Program-made: the position numbers and the translations under genes
Source: Piscirickettsiaceae bacterium
GTDB taxonomy: Bacteria; Pseudomonadota; Gammaproteobacteria; Methylococcales; Cycloclasticaceae
Reading direction: 5' to 3'
Assembly (NCBI GenBank): GCA_002401365.1
Contig: NVSW01000026.1
Location: forward strand, 1-11,068
Length of the DNA stretch: 11,068 bases
Part shown: piece after piece, positions 1 to 7,201 of the stretch
Numbering within the stretch: the stretch's first letter is position 1
How the letters are laid out: every line of letters begins with the position of its first letter
The notes under the pieces: model-generated
Told to the model about the DNA's origin: nothing
The model's input: the letters and a program-made list of their open reading frames with translations, nothing else
Database searches by the model: none

Positions 1-2
1 TG

Positions 3-938
3 GGAGAAGCAGTGTTGAAAACAGAACAGCGGGCGGGGTTGGCCCCGTTGCCCGCCATGACCATTGACCAGCCGTTCCGCTCCGATCACCTGCTGGACGC
101 CATGAGATCCGAGAGGATACGTCAAGCACAGAAGGCCCTGCAGGCCCAAGAGGCCCCTGTGTTTTTTCAGCTGTCACAGGGCAAGCCCAGCGACCCCGAC
201 CGTGGGCAGCTTTCGGAGCCTTCTGCGTTGATGAAGGAGGCTCCGAAAGTTGCCCCGGACAACGGTATTTCAGGGGCGCAAGACCATAAACTTGATTTTC
301 TCAAGACTTCCCCGAAGGGGACCATTTATAACGCTCATTCGCTGCAGGATCCTGTATCCCCCTATCAGGTCATGGCAGGAACTGTGATTGCGGCCAGTCT
401 GATCACAGGCCTCAACAGCGACCTGCCTGGAGAGATAATCGCCCAGGTGACCGAGCCGGTTTATGACACAGTGACGGGCGGATACCTGCTGATTCCGCAA
501 GGATCCCGTTTGTTGGGACGGTATGACAGTACTGTGGCCTTTGGTCAGGATAGGGCGCTGGTGGTGTGGCAACGGCTGCTTCTCCCGGACGGGTCATCAA
601 TGGTGCTTGATAACCTGCCTGCGACAGATCCGTCCGGTTTTGCCGGCCTGACGGATCAGGTGGATTTCCACAGCTGGGCCCTAATCAAGGGAACCGGTCT
701 GTCCACTATTCTCAGTATTGGCAGTGAACTTGCCTTTCAAAACACGGACAGTAATCTTCTGAAAGCCGTCCAGCGAGGATCCCAGGATAATATTAACAAG
801 GCGGGGCAGGCAATCGTGGAACGAAACCTGAATATACCGCCGACCATCAAGATCAGGCCCGGCTTTCCGTTAAGGGTCATTGTTCATAAGGACATTATCC
901 TGCGGCCTTACGTTAGCGAGGGAGGAAATAATGACTGA
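3..938 (+). CDS. trbI: TrbI (VirB10-like) conjugal transfer protein, 5' partial
   Basis: TrbI/VirB10 forms the channel scaffold of P-type conjugative type IV secretion systems, linking the inner membrane to the outer-membrane core. The protein shows the family's pattern: a linker containing APVFFQLS, then SPYQVMAGTVIAASL (about residues 118-132), IIAQVTEPVYDT, and the LIPQGSRLLGRYDS segment of the C-terminal beta-barrel domain, ending in FPLRVIVHKDIIL. About 310 residues are visible. The cytoplasmic tail, single membrane helix and much of the proline-rich linker of the family are missing. The frame stays open to base 3, so the gene most likely continues upstream of the window. A GTG at 12 with GGGAG at 2-6 could be an internal start, but would give a protein without a membrane anchor. 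The stop at 936-938 overlaps the next gene by 8 bases, as expected in one trb operon. Family assignment is strong; only the 5' end is uncertain. Confidence 0.93.
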   Translation, partial: GEAVLKTEQRAGLAPLPAMTIDQPFRSDHLLDAMRSERIRQAQKALQAQEAPVFFQLSQGKPSDPDRGQLSEPSALMKEAPKVAPDNGISGAQDHKLDFLKTSPKGTIYNAHSLQDPVSPYQVMAGTVIAASLITGLNSDLPGEIIAQVTEPVYDTVTGGYLLIPQGSRLLGRYDSTVAFGQDRALVVWQRLLLPDGSSMVLDNLPATDPSGFAGLTDQVDFHSWALIKGTGLSTILSIGSELAFQNTDSNLLKAVQRGSQDNINKAGQAIVERNLNIPPTIKIRPGFPLRVIVHKDIILRPYVSEGGNND

Positions 939-1152
939 CAGACTGAAACTGGGCAAGTTGCCGAGCCGGACCCCGGTGAAGCTGACCATCAGCTTCCTGC
1001 CGGAAATATATGAAATGTTGGAAGACTATGGCCGGATTTATGAGAAGGAATATGGTGAAAATGAAAAGATTGAAGAACTTGTGCCATATATGATCGAAGC
1101 CTTCCTCAAAACAGATCATAGCTTTCGAAAGGCCCGAAAAGTACTTGAGTGA
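931..1152 (+). CDS. DUF2274 family protein, last gene of trb operon
   Basis: This 73-residue protein of unknown function matches the DUF2274 family, which typically follows trbI at the end of trb conjugation operons. Visible hallmarks are KLGKLPSRTPVKLTISFLP near the N-terminus, a predicted helical middle (EMLEDYGRIYEKEYG) and a C-terminal PYMIEAFLKTDHSF. It resembles small DNA-binding or relaxosome accessory proteins in size, but no function can be read from the sequence. The ATG at 931 is chosen because GGAGG at 921-925 sits 5 bases upstream and the family begins MTxRLKLG. A longer reading from 880 would sit deep inside trbI and add unrelated residues. It overlaps trbI by 8 bases, suggesting translational coupling. 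No gene of the conjugation system follows it, so the trb operon appears to end here. Confidence 0.9.
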   Translation: MTDRLKLGKLPSRTPVKLTISFLPEIYEMLEDYGRIYEKEYGENEKIEELVPYMIEAFLKTDHSFRKARKVLE

Positions 1153-1211
1153 TTATTCTCGCTAGGTTGCATTCCTGCTCCCGGTCAGATCTAGATGGGC
1201 ATGATAAGTGT

Positions 1212-1229
1212 GCTGTGTCATCCCACAGC
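1212..1229. repeat. Short hairpin after trb operon
   Basis: GCTGTG (1212-1217) and CACAGC (1224-1229) are perfect inverted arms around a 6-base loop, about 60 bases after the DUF2274 stop. There is no T-run after it, so it is not a canonical intrinsic terminator, although its place at the end of the trb operon would suit one. The call is weak. Confidence 0.3.
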
Positions 1230-1251
1230 CCCTATGAAATATCTACGAGAT

Positions 1252-1290
1252 TCTTATGGCGATGATTAGCAACAAATTTCAACCATAAGA
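1252..1290. repeat. 8-bp inverted repeat upstream of wzi
   Basis: TCTTATGG (1252-1259) and CCATAAGA (1283-1290) are perfect 8-base inverted arms separated by 23 bases. The arms' centres lie 31 bases apart, close to three helical turns, so a dimeric regulator could contact both from one face. It lies 135 bases upstream of the wzi start in AT-rich non-coding DNA. A role as an operator is inference; the repeat itself is directly visible. Confidence 0.4.
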
Positions 1291-1363
1291 GATATTTAAA
1301 TACCCCGGTGCGGCGATTAAAGTTGGATAAAGGGATAAATTGAGCTAGAAAACACGAAAGAAC

Positions 1364-1378
1364 ATTTTAGGCTAAAAT
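1364..1378. promoter_or_regulatory. 15-bp palindrome close to wzi start, possible operator
   Basis: ATTTTAG (1364-1370), a central G, and CTAAAAT (1372-1378) form a perfect odd palindrome whose end lies 47 bases before the preferred wzi ATG. TAAAAT at 1373-1378 also resembles a -10 box (5 of 6), though no good -35 lies at the right distance. A repressor site overlapping the wzi promoter is possible, but AT-rich palindromes arise fairly easily by chance. Confidence 0.3.
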
Positions 1379-1425
1379 TAAAAAAATCTGTGATGGAAGT
1401 ATCCCTAAAAAAGGCAGTGGAGAAT

Positions 1426-2904
1426 ATGCGACTAAAGAAATATAAATTATTATGCGCGGGGGCGGTGTTTTCTCTTCTGGCATCAGTGCAAATGGTTCAG
1501 GCGTCGCCTTGGGCCGCTGTCGGCGATATGCAGCTCCGCAATGATGTTGAAATACTCGCCCGTCACGGGGTGATTTCCGGCCCGGTCAATACCTGGCCCA
1601 TATCCTGGAAACAGATCACCCGTAACCTGTCCCGGACCCCTGAAATGGATCTGCCGCCCTATGTCCGCCTTGCTGCCATGCGGGTAAAGGAGAAAATCCC
1701 CGGTAAATTACGCACTACGGTAAGAATACAGGCAACCAATAACCCGGCCATCGTTAGAGGCTTCGCGACAACCGCCCGCAATGATCTGGATGTGGATGCG
1801 ATCGCCGAATATAACAATAGCGACAGCGGAACGACCATCCATATTCAGGGCGGCTACCGTAAAGGTAACGGCGAGGACTATGCCCACCTAGACGGCAGTT
1901 ACCTGTCACAGAATATGGGCAACTGGTCGGCCTATGCCGGCGCTTTCGACCGCTGGTGGGGTCCGGGCCGCGAAAGCACGCTAATCCTGAGCAACAATGC
2001 CCGCCCCATGCGCTCAGTCGGCCTGCGCCGGATAGAGCCCAAAGCCTTCGAAACCAAATGGCTCAGCTGGATGGGCCCCTGGCAATGGGACATGTTCGTC
2101 GCCAAAATGGAAAAAGAGCGTTTTATTCCCAATGCTTTGATCGCTGGAATGAGGCTCACATTTGAGCCAATCAAGAATTTTGAAGTCGGACTGTCGCGTT
2201 CTTTACAATTATGCGGTGACGGACGTCCATGTGATTTCAGTACTTGGACAACTGCTTTTATTGGCGTATTCGATGCGGATAATACTGGGACGGTAAATGA
2301 GCCGGGAAATCAACTGGCCAGTATTGATTTGTCATATAGTTTTAACGTTGGACAAAATACCAGCCTAAAAATTTATGGTGAAGGCACTGCAGAAGACCAA
2401 AGCGTCATTATACCTTTTCAATACGCAAAACTATTAGGGGCTTCTATTTATGGCCCTTATGGTGATGATGGTGCACAATGGCGACTGACAACAGAATTTT
2501 CAGATACCGTAAGTCGGCATGCTTGGCTGTTTGGCAAACGTAAGAATAATACCATTTATGAACATTTCATTTATATAACGGGGTATCGGTATAAAGGTCG
2601 CTCACTGGGACACAGCTTGGACAATGATAGCAAATTAATTAGTGTAGTTGCCCAATATCAAGATTCCAATAATTGGCAATATAGCGCCAAATATCATAAT
2701 GCTAAAATAAATGTAGATGGGACTGGAAATAATACAGTTTCCATACCTAATAAGAATATAAACATTTTTGTAGCGAGCGTTCAAGGCGATGTGGGATTAG
2801 GTCATTTCAAGATTGACTTACGACATACAAGTGATGGTATTTTGAGTTTAGGTAATGACGGACCCTTTACAAGTTTCAGCGTTACCTGGGCGTTGAATTA
2901 CTAA
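1426..2904 (+). CDS. wzi: Wzi-family capsule assembly outer-membrane protein
   Basis: Wzi is an outer-membrane beta-barrel that anchors capsular polysaccharide to the cell surface. The 492-residue protein starts with a clear signal peptide (positive RLKKYK, then a hydrophobic core, cleavage likely after VQA at residue 21). The mature N-terminus has the family's DVEILARHGVISGPVNTWP element. The core signature RWWGPG (176-181) with LILSNNARPM (188-197) is present, as are LCGDGRPC (262-269) and a C-terminal aromatic residue (WALNY), as usual for barrel proteins. The ATG at 1426 is preferred over an in-frame GTG at 1390 and ATG at 1393. It puts the signal peptide at the true N-terminus and has GGAG at 1419-1422, although the spacing is short (3 bases). 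Composition changes sharply near base 2100: hand counts of 60-base lines give 52-70% GC for the lines counted from 1801 to 2100, then 33-43% afterwards. It reads forward towards the reverse-strand gene 75 bases beyond, and no obvious terminator lies between them. Confidence 0.92.
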   Translation: MRLKKYKLLCAGAVFSLLASVQMVQASPWAAVGDMQLRNDVEILARHGVISGPVNTWPISWKQITRNLSRTPEMDLPPYVRLAAMRVKEKIPGKLRTTVRIQATNNPAIVRGFATTARNDLDVDAIAEYNNSDSGTTIHIQGGYRKGNGEDYAHLDGSYLSQNMGNWSAYAGAFDRWWGPGRESTLILSNNARPMRSVGLRRIEPKAFETKWLSWMGPWQWDMFVAKMEKERFIPNALIAGMRLTFEPIKNFEVGLSRSLQLCGDGRPCDFSTWTTAFIGVFDADNTGTVNEPGNQLASIDLSYSFNVGQNTSLKIYGEGTAEDQSVIIPFQYAKLLGASIYGPYGDDGAQWRLTTEFSDTVSRHAWLFGKRKNNTIYEHFIYITGYRYKGRSLGHSLDNDSKLISVVAQYQDSNNWQYSAKYHNAKINVDGTGNNTVSIPNKNINIFVASVQGDVGLGHFKIDLRHTSDGILSLGNDGPFTSFSVTWALNY

Positions 2905-2978
2905 ATAATGCAATTCGTGTCCAACTATTAATAAATGAGTAGTTGAGAAGTTCACTTGTCTTTATTCATGGCTTTATT

Positions 2979-4175
2979 CTACATACGACCTGAAAGAAAT
3001 TTTCCCGTATCAATATAACTTAAGCTTGGGCAAGCCTTTTTAATCATTTCCACCACTTGTTCTCGTTGCCAATTATCACTTTTCCTCAGGTTGTGATACT
3101 CCTCTAAAAATTCTTGAGTACGCTCAAATACATTTGCACCTAAACCCTGCCATTTTACAATCCCAATATCTTCAAATCGATCCCAATTAACGATATCGTC
3201 ATCGGCATAAAATTCCTCAAACGGTTTCTCTCCTGAGGTATCTGATTTGAAGAAATAACATGGCCATTTCTTCACGGCAGATAATTCATGCACTCTTGTG
3301 CGAGCTTCTTCTTCACTATTCACTTCAACCGCCTCATACCCCATATGCTCAAGGTAGGCGCGTGCAATACTGGGGAAATTGGTTAATTTGAGTTCTTCAC
3401 TATTCTCTTTTGGAAAGAAAATATCTTTATGCTCCCCAAAGATTGTTGACATTAAACAAAGTTCTCCCGCTTCTTCGGGGATGATAAAATAACGTGCAAT
3501 ATCTGAAGGCGCTGATATTGGTTGATTCTTAAGTAGACGTTGTCGAAAGCCATGTAATAAGCTTCCATCAGAAAAAGCAACATTTGCAAAACGTGCTGTA
3601 GAGCAAGTCGTCTCATATGGGTTAGTAAAGAGTATATCTTCCATTATACATTTCGTTGAGCCCATTAAGTTCGCAGGATTTTTGGCTTTATCAGAGGAGA
3701 CTGCAAAATATTTTTTTACACCATGCTCTTGCGCAAGCTTCATGGAATGATCTGTTCCCGCAATATTTACGTTTATCATTCGCATAAGCGTAAAAACAAA
3801 CTGGTCGCTTCTAACGTGTTTTAAAGCGGAAAGGTTTAATACATAATCGTAGTTTGCCTTGGCTTGCCAAAAAACATCAAACTCCCTTGAAGTGAAATCA
3901 AGCGGAAAAAACTCAGTCTCCCCGTCGGTGTAACCGTATGAACTGCGTAAATCTCTTACAATTTCAGCAAGGTTGTTCTCACTAATATCAATAACATGTA
4001 GAAGTTTTGGATTTCTTCGAAAAATCTGTTTGACTACTTCCTGTCCTATGGACCCAGCCCCTCCTATAACAAGAAATTTTGATTTGTTAACGATTTCGTC
4101 CAATTCTTTACCATAGTCTTTCAAATCTTGGACGAGCAAACGATTGTGCCGGCCAACTAAAGATAATAAATTCAT
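2979..4175 (-). CDS. CapD/FlaA1-type nucleotide-sugar 4,6-dehydratase
   Basis: This 398-residue extended SDR belongs to the polysaccharide-biosynthesis CapD/FlaA1/WbpM group, which converts UDP-GlcNAc to UDP-4-keto-6-deoxy sugars in the cytoplasm. The NAD(P)-binding motif is GGAGSIGQE (38-46) and the family's SALKHVRSD element is at 116-124. The active site reads SSDKAKNPANLMGSTK (160-175), with Met171 in place of the usual SDR Tyr and Lys175 as its partner: the S-M-K triad of the WbpM/CapD group. About 35 residues precede the Rossmann motif, and the C-terminus extends beyond FlaA1-sized members (about 330 residues). The start has AAAGG (4187-4183) seven bases upstream. It is the only reverse-strand gene here, transcribed away from the phosphoglycosyl transferase, so it has its own promoter in the shared 125-base gap. 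With the SDR at 5002 it probably supplies an N-acetyl-6-deoxyhexosamine. The exact stereochemistry of the product cannot be read from the sequence. Confidence 0.87.
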   Translation of the reverse strand: MNLLSLVGRHNRLLVQDLKDYGKELDEIVNKSKFLVIGGAGSIGQEVVKQIFRRNPKLLHVIDISENNLAEIVRDLRSSYGYTDGETEFFPLDFTSREFDVFWQAKANYDYVLNLSALKHVRSDQFVFTLMRMINVNIAGTDHSMKLAQEHGVKKYFAVSSDKAKNPANLMGSTKCIMEDILFTNPYETTCSTARFANVAFSDGSLLHGFRQRLLKNQPISAPSDIARYFIIPEEAGELCLMSTIFGEHKDIFFPKENSEELKLTNFPSIARAYLEHMGYEAVEVNSEEEARTRVHELSAVKKWPCYFFKSDTSGEKPFEEFYADDDIVNWDRFEDIGIVKWQGLGANVFERTQEFLEEYHNLRKSDNWQREQVVEMIKKACPSLSYIDTGKFLSGRM

Positions 4176-4250
4176 GCCTTTGCCTTTCTACAGTTTTCAC
4201 ATTAGACTGAACTTTTTATCAGCTTCTTTCTCAAATACCTATAGATTATT

Positions 4251-4278
4251 TTGATCTAATTAGTTATTAGAAGATAAT
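4251..4278 (+). promoter_or_regulatory. Candidate sigma70 promoter for the phosphoglycosyl transferase operon
   Basis: TTGATC (4251-4256, 4 of 6 to the -35 consensus) and GATAAT (4273-4278, 5 of 6 to the -10) are separated by 16 bases in the AT-rich divergent gap. Transcription would begin near 4285, leaving a short leader that contains GGAAG (4291-4295) and the ATG at 4301. This layout supports 4301, rather than the TTG at 4280, as the start of the gene. Confidence 0.42.
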
Positions 4279-4300
4279 ATTGCGAACTATGGAAGTTATA

Positions 4301-4975
4301 ATGAAACGTCTATTTGATATTGTTGTATCCCTAATTGCCATGATTGTTCTCGCTCCTGTTTTGGTGCCTATAATGATTATTTTACGCTTTTCCGGCGAGG
4401 GAAAAATTTTTTATCTTCAGGAAAGAGTCGGTCAGGATAATGAACGGTTTTTTATTACTAAATTTGCGACTATGTTAGAGGATAGTCCGAATATTGGCTC
4501 TGGGGAGCATACATTGCAGAATGACCCTAGAGTCCTTCCATTCGGGAAAATCCTTCGAAAATCAAAGATCAACGAATTACCGCAAATTTGGGATATTTTT
4601 GTAGGTAAGATGAGTTGGGTAGGGCCCCGTCCTACCACACCAAGTCATCACGCATTATACCCGGAGTACTATCACAAAGTCATGGAGGATCATGTGCCGG
4701 GTTTAACTGGTATCGGATCAATCATTTTTCGCGATGAGGAAAGTATTCTGTCCAGAGCCGACGACTATGAGATAACCTACAGTCAGGAAATTGTTCCCTA
4801 TAAAGCAGAATTAGAATTGTGGTATAAAGAAAATCGGAATTTCGGCATGGACATCATTCTGATACTTCTCACTGCATGGGCTGTGATTAAACCTAAAAAT
4901 GGATTGTTGTTTAAGCTATACCCCAATGTTCCTTACCTTAATTTGGAAAACATTGGCGAAAATAGTAATCTTTGA
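4301..4975 (+). CDS. Bacterial sugar transferase (monotopic phosphoglycosyl transferase)
   Basis: This 224-residue protein is a small PglC-type phosphoglycosyl transferase, which transfers a sugar 1-phosphate from a UDP-sugar to undecaprenyl phosphate and so starts assembly of the repeat unit at the inner membrane. Visible hallmarks are KRLFDIVVS followed by a proline-broken re-entrant hydrophobic segment (7-29, Pro19 and Pro23), ERVG (41-44), KFATM (54-58), NDPRVLPFGKILRKS (74-88) and the VGPRP motif (107-111). A C-terminal GIGSIIFRDEES follows at about 137-148. The position usually occupied by the catalytic Asp-Glu pair reads Asn91-Glu92 (INELPQ), and the Arg usual in KFRTM is Ala56. ATG 4301 is chosen for GGAAG five bases upstream; TTG 4280 and ATG 4289 would add residues before the normal family N-terminus. 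It heads a forward operon, followed after 26 bases by the SDR. The donor sugar is inferred, not visible. Confidence 0.9.
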   Translation: MKRLFDIVVSLIAMIVLAPVLVPIMIILRFSGEGKIFYLQERVGQDNERFFITKFATMLEDSPNIGSGEHTLQNDPRVLPFGKILRKSKINELPQIWDIFVGKMSWVGPRPTTPSHHALYPEYYHKVMEDHVPGLTGIGSIIFRDEESILSRADDYEITYSQEIVPYKAELELWYKENRNFGMDIILILLTAWAVIKPKNGLLFKLYPNVPYLNLENIGENSNL

Positions 4976-5001
4976 CAACTAAGTTGTAAGCGCAATAAAT
5001 C

Positions 5002-5979
5002 ATGACGACTAGAAAAATAACACTCGTGACAGGAGCGAATGGCTTCATTGGTCGAAACCTGTGTCAAACATTACAGGAACAAGGCGTGAGAGTTAGAGCC
5101 TTGTTGAGAAGCGAGAATGAGGGCCCGTGGGATGAAGTTGTAATCGCGGACCTTGCAGTAGACGGTCTTCCTATCGAATATTTTCATAATGTTGAAACGG
5201 TTTTTCACTTAGCCGGAAAAACTCATGCGGTGAATGAAATAAATACATCGATTGATGAATATTATTTGATAAATGTGGAAGGCACCAAGAAACTCCTGCA
5301 TACAGCACATCAGGCTGGCGTAACGAAATTTATTTATTGCAGCAGCGTGAAAGCGATAGGTGAAGGTGGAATAATACCGAAAAAAGAAACTGACCCTGTC
5401 CTGCCCACGACTTATTATGGGCAAACAAAGCTTGCAGCTGAGGGCCTTGTCCTTGAGTTCAAGTCAATTTCTCACACAGCTGTTTTTCGTCCTACAATGG
5501 TATATGGACCAGGAAACCCGGGGAATTTGGACCGATTAATTAATGCAATCTCGAAAAAACGGTTTCCACCGTGGCCGAACATTAAAAATAAGAGATCAAT
5601 GGTCCATGTAGATGACGTTGTCCAGGCGGCTTTGTTGTTGGCAAGTAAAAATCAGGCAAACAGGCAAGCCTATAATATCACCGATGGAAACTATTACTCA
5701 ACGTTTCAAATTATAGAATGGATAAGGATTGAGCTTGGTTATTCTCTACATAAATTTTCTACACCGATAAGTCTCCTAAAAATGGGTGCAAAGCTTGGAG
5801 ATTTGGTTAGTCTTATAATCCGTCGAAAATTACCCCTTACATCAGATAATTTGGAAAAACTAATCGGTTCAGCTGCTTTTGATTCCAGCAAAATTGAGAA
5901 TGAACTTGGCTTTCGTGCAAAGTGGAACTTGAAACGAGCTTTTCCTGATATCATAAATAAATCTAAATTAGAAAATTGA
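5002..5979 (+). CDS. Extended SDR: nucleotide-sugar 4-ketoreductase/epimerase (WbpV/WreQ-like)
   Basis: This 325-residue protein is an NAD(P)-dependent epimerase/dehydratase-family SDR. The cofactor motif GANGFIG is at 11-17, the family's VFHLAGKTHA at 67-76, the catalytic region YCSSVKAIGEGG at 112-123, and the YxxxK pair is Tyr139/Lys143 (YYGQTK). FRPTMVYGPGNPGN and the RSMVHVDDVV segment follow. These last elements, and the overall pattern, resemble the group of UDP-4-keto-6-deoxy-HexNAc reductases (WbpV, WreQ) that finish UDP-QuiNAc or a related sugar. The 4-keto substrate would come from the divergent dehydratase at 4175-2979. The ATG at 5002 has only a weak upstream TAAG and no strong ribosome-binding site; translation may depend partly on the upstream gene, whose stop is 26 bases away. 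The next gene starts after 6 bases. A UDP-GlcNAc/GalNAc 4-epimerase is the main alternative. Confidence 0.83.
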   Translation: MTTRKITLVTGANGFIGRNLCQTLQEQGVRVRALLRSENEGPWDEVVIADLAVDGLPIEYFHNVETVFHLAGKTHAVNEINTSIDEYYLINVEGTKKLLHTAHQAGVTKFIYCSSVKAIGEGGIIPKKETDPVLPTTYYGQTKLAAEGLVLEFKSISHTAVFRPTMVYGPGNPGNLDRLINAISKKRFPPWPNIKNKRSMVHVDDVVQAALLLASKNQANRQAYNITDGNYYSTFQIIEWIRIELGYSLHKFSTPISLLKMGAKLGDLVSLIIRRKLPLTSDNLEKLIGSAAFDSSKIENELGFRAKWNLKRAFPDIINKSKLEN

Positions 5980-5985
5980 AATTAA

Positions 5986-7119
5986 ATGGCAGCTGTCAAA
6001 TTATTGTTTTTGGTTAATCCCGGCTGGTTTTTTGAAAGTCATAGGCTACCCCTGGCCCTGGCTGCCAAAGAGGCTGGTTATGAGGTGCATCTGGCTCTGC
6101 CGGGTGACCCCGTAACTGAGGCTGTTACTGAAGCTGGATTTAATATTCATGTCATTCCCATGACAAGGCAGGGTGCGTCCCTTAAATCGGAAATCCGTAG
6201 TTTATGGGAAATATATAAACTCTATAAGAAAATAAGACCCGAAATTGTTCATCATGTAACAATCAAACCTGTCCTATACGGCTCCTTGGTTGCAAGGCTT
6301 CTTAAAATTCCCGCTGTGGTTAACGCTTTCTCTGGTTTGGGGCATGTTTTTATTGCCAAAGGCTGGAAAGCGGGAATCCGTCGTTTTTTGATCAGCTTTG
6401 GCTATAAGGTAGCATTTAAACATCCCAATTGTATCGGTATTGTACAAAATCTTGATGATGAGCGTGTATTGCAATCCTATAACGTCTTAACATCAGCGCA
6501 GACGGTATTGATTAAAGGGTCAGGTGTAGACCTCTCTAAATATGACGTCGTTCCTGAGCCGGAAGGCAAGCCGGTGGTTACTCTAGCCTCTCGACTGATT
6601 GCAGAAAAGGGAATAAATGAATTTATCGCGGCAGCCAGAATAGTGAAAGGTGCACGGTTCATGTTAGTTGGTGATGTGGATGAAGGTAATCCCTCAGCGC
6701 TGAGGGAAGATGAAATTAGGCAATGGGAGAAGTTGGGTCTCATTGATTGGCTTGGCTTTAGCAAAGATATCAATAGTACATTTAAAAACTCATCAATCGT
6801 TGTATTACCTTCATATAGAGAGGGGTTGCCGAAGGTCTTGATTGAGGCGTTGGCGTGTGGACGACCAATTGTTACGACTGACACTGCAGGATGTCGGGAA
6901 ATGATAGACTTTAATGATCCAAACGGTATTCTGGTTCCTGTAAAGGATGTGATTGATTTGGCTGGAAGTATTCAAAAACTTGTTAATGATCGCGAGAAGC
7001 GGGTAAGTATGGGACTTTCAGGTAGAAAGTGGGCAGAAAAAAATTTCGCAATCGAAACCGTTCTTGCGGATACCCTAGACGTGTATACTAAATTAGTAGA
7101 TCATGAAGCAAAACTCTGA
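5986..7119 (+). CDS. GT4-family glycosyltransferase
   Basis: This 377-residue retaining glycosyltransferase has the GT-B fold and would add a sugar to the lipid-linked repeat unit on the cytoplasmic face. The N-terminal acceptor domain has NPGWFFESHRLPLALA (11-26) and VHHVTIKPVLYGSLVARLL (88-106), seen in GT4 enzymes that act on undecaprenyl-linked amino sugars (PglA-like). The C-terminal donor domain begins at about VTLASRLIAEKGINEF (198-213). It has LVGD at 227-230 and the E-x7-E nucleotide-binding motif, Glu279 and Glu287, in YREGLPKVLIEALACGRP. Start ATG 5986 follows the previous stop by 6 bases with no clear Shine-Dalgarno, suggesting coupled translation. It is the last gene of the first forward group; 377 bases without a convincing gene follow. 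Its exact donor and acceptor cannot be told from sequence. Confidence 0.9.
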   Translation: MAAVKLLFLVNPGWFFESHRLPLALAAKEAGYEVHLALPGDPVTEAVTEAGFNIHVIPMTRQGASLKSEIRSLWEIYKLYKKIRPEIVHHVTIKPVLYGSLVARLLKIPAVVNAFSGLGHVFIAKGWKAGIRRFLISFGYKVAFKHPNCIGIVQNLDDERVLQSYNVLTSAQTVLIKGSGVDLSKYDVVPEPEGKPVVTLASRLIAEKGINEFIAAARIVKGARFMLVGDVDEGNPSALREDEIRQWEKLGLIDWLGFSKDINSTFKNSSIVVLPSYREGLPKVLIEALACGRPIVTTDTAGCREMIDFNDPNGILVPVKDVIDLAGSIQKLVNDREKRVSMGLSGRKWAEKNFAIETVLADTLDVYTKLVDHEAKL

Positions 7120-7201
7120 AAGTGCAAAAATATCAAATAATCGCTAGGCGCCTTTGTGTAGAGAACAGTTAGTATGATTAGTCTTTTATTGAGACACATT
7201 T

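Noticed and set aside
880..1152. Longer 90-codon reading of the DUF2274 gene
   Set aside because: It begins far inside trbI, adds residues unlike the family, and ATG 931 has an ideal GGAGG five bases upstream.
1390..1425. GTG/ATG start of wzi at 1390 or 1393
   Set aside because: There is no ribosome-binding site, and it would bury the signal peptide behind a 12-residue extension. ATG 1426 gives a normal secreted N-terminus.
1956..2165. Second forward frame inside wzi
   Set aside because: It is an out-of-frame shadow in the GC-rich part of wzi, without its own ribosome-binding site or family signature.
2922..2945. Inverted repeat between wzi and the dehydratase as a shared terminator
   Set aside because: CAACTA and TAGTTG make only a 6-base stem with a 12-base loop, and no T-run follows on either strand.
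4280..4300. TTG start of the phosphoglycosyl transferase
   Set aside because: It lies next to the likely -10 box and upstream of the GGAAG ribosome-binding site. The family N-terminus matches ATG 4301.
6477..6884. 135-codon reverse-strand open frame
   Set aside because: It is antisense to the GT4 donor domain; low-complexity serine-rich content is typical of a shadow frame.
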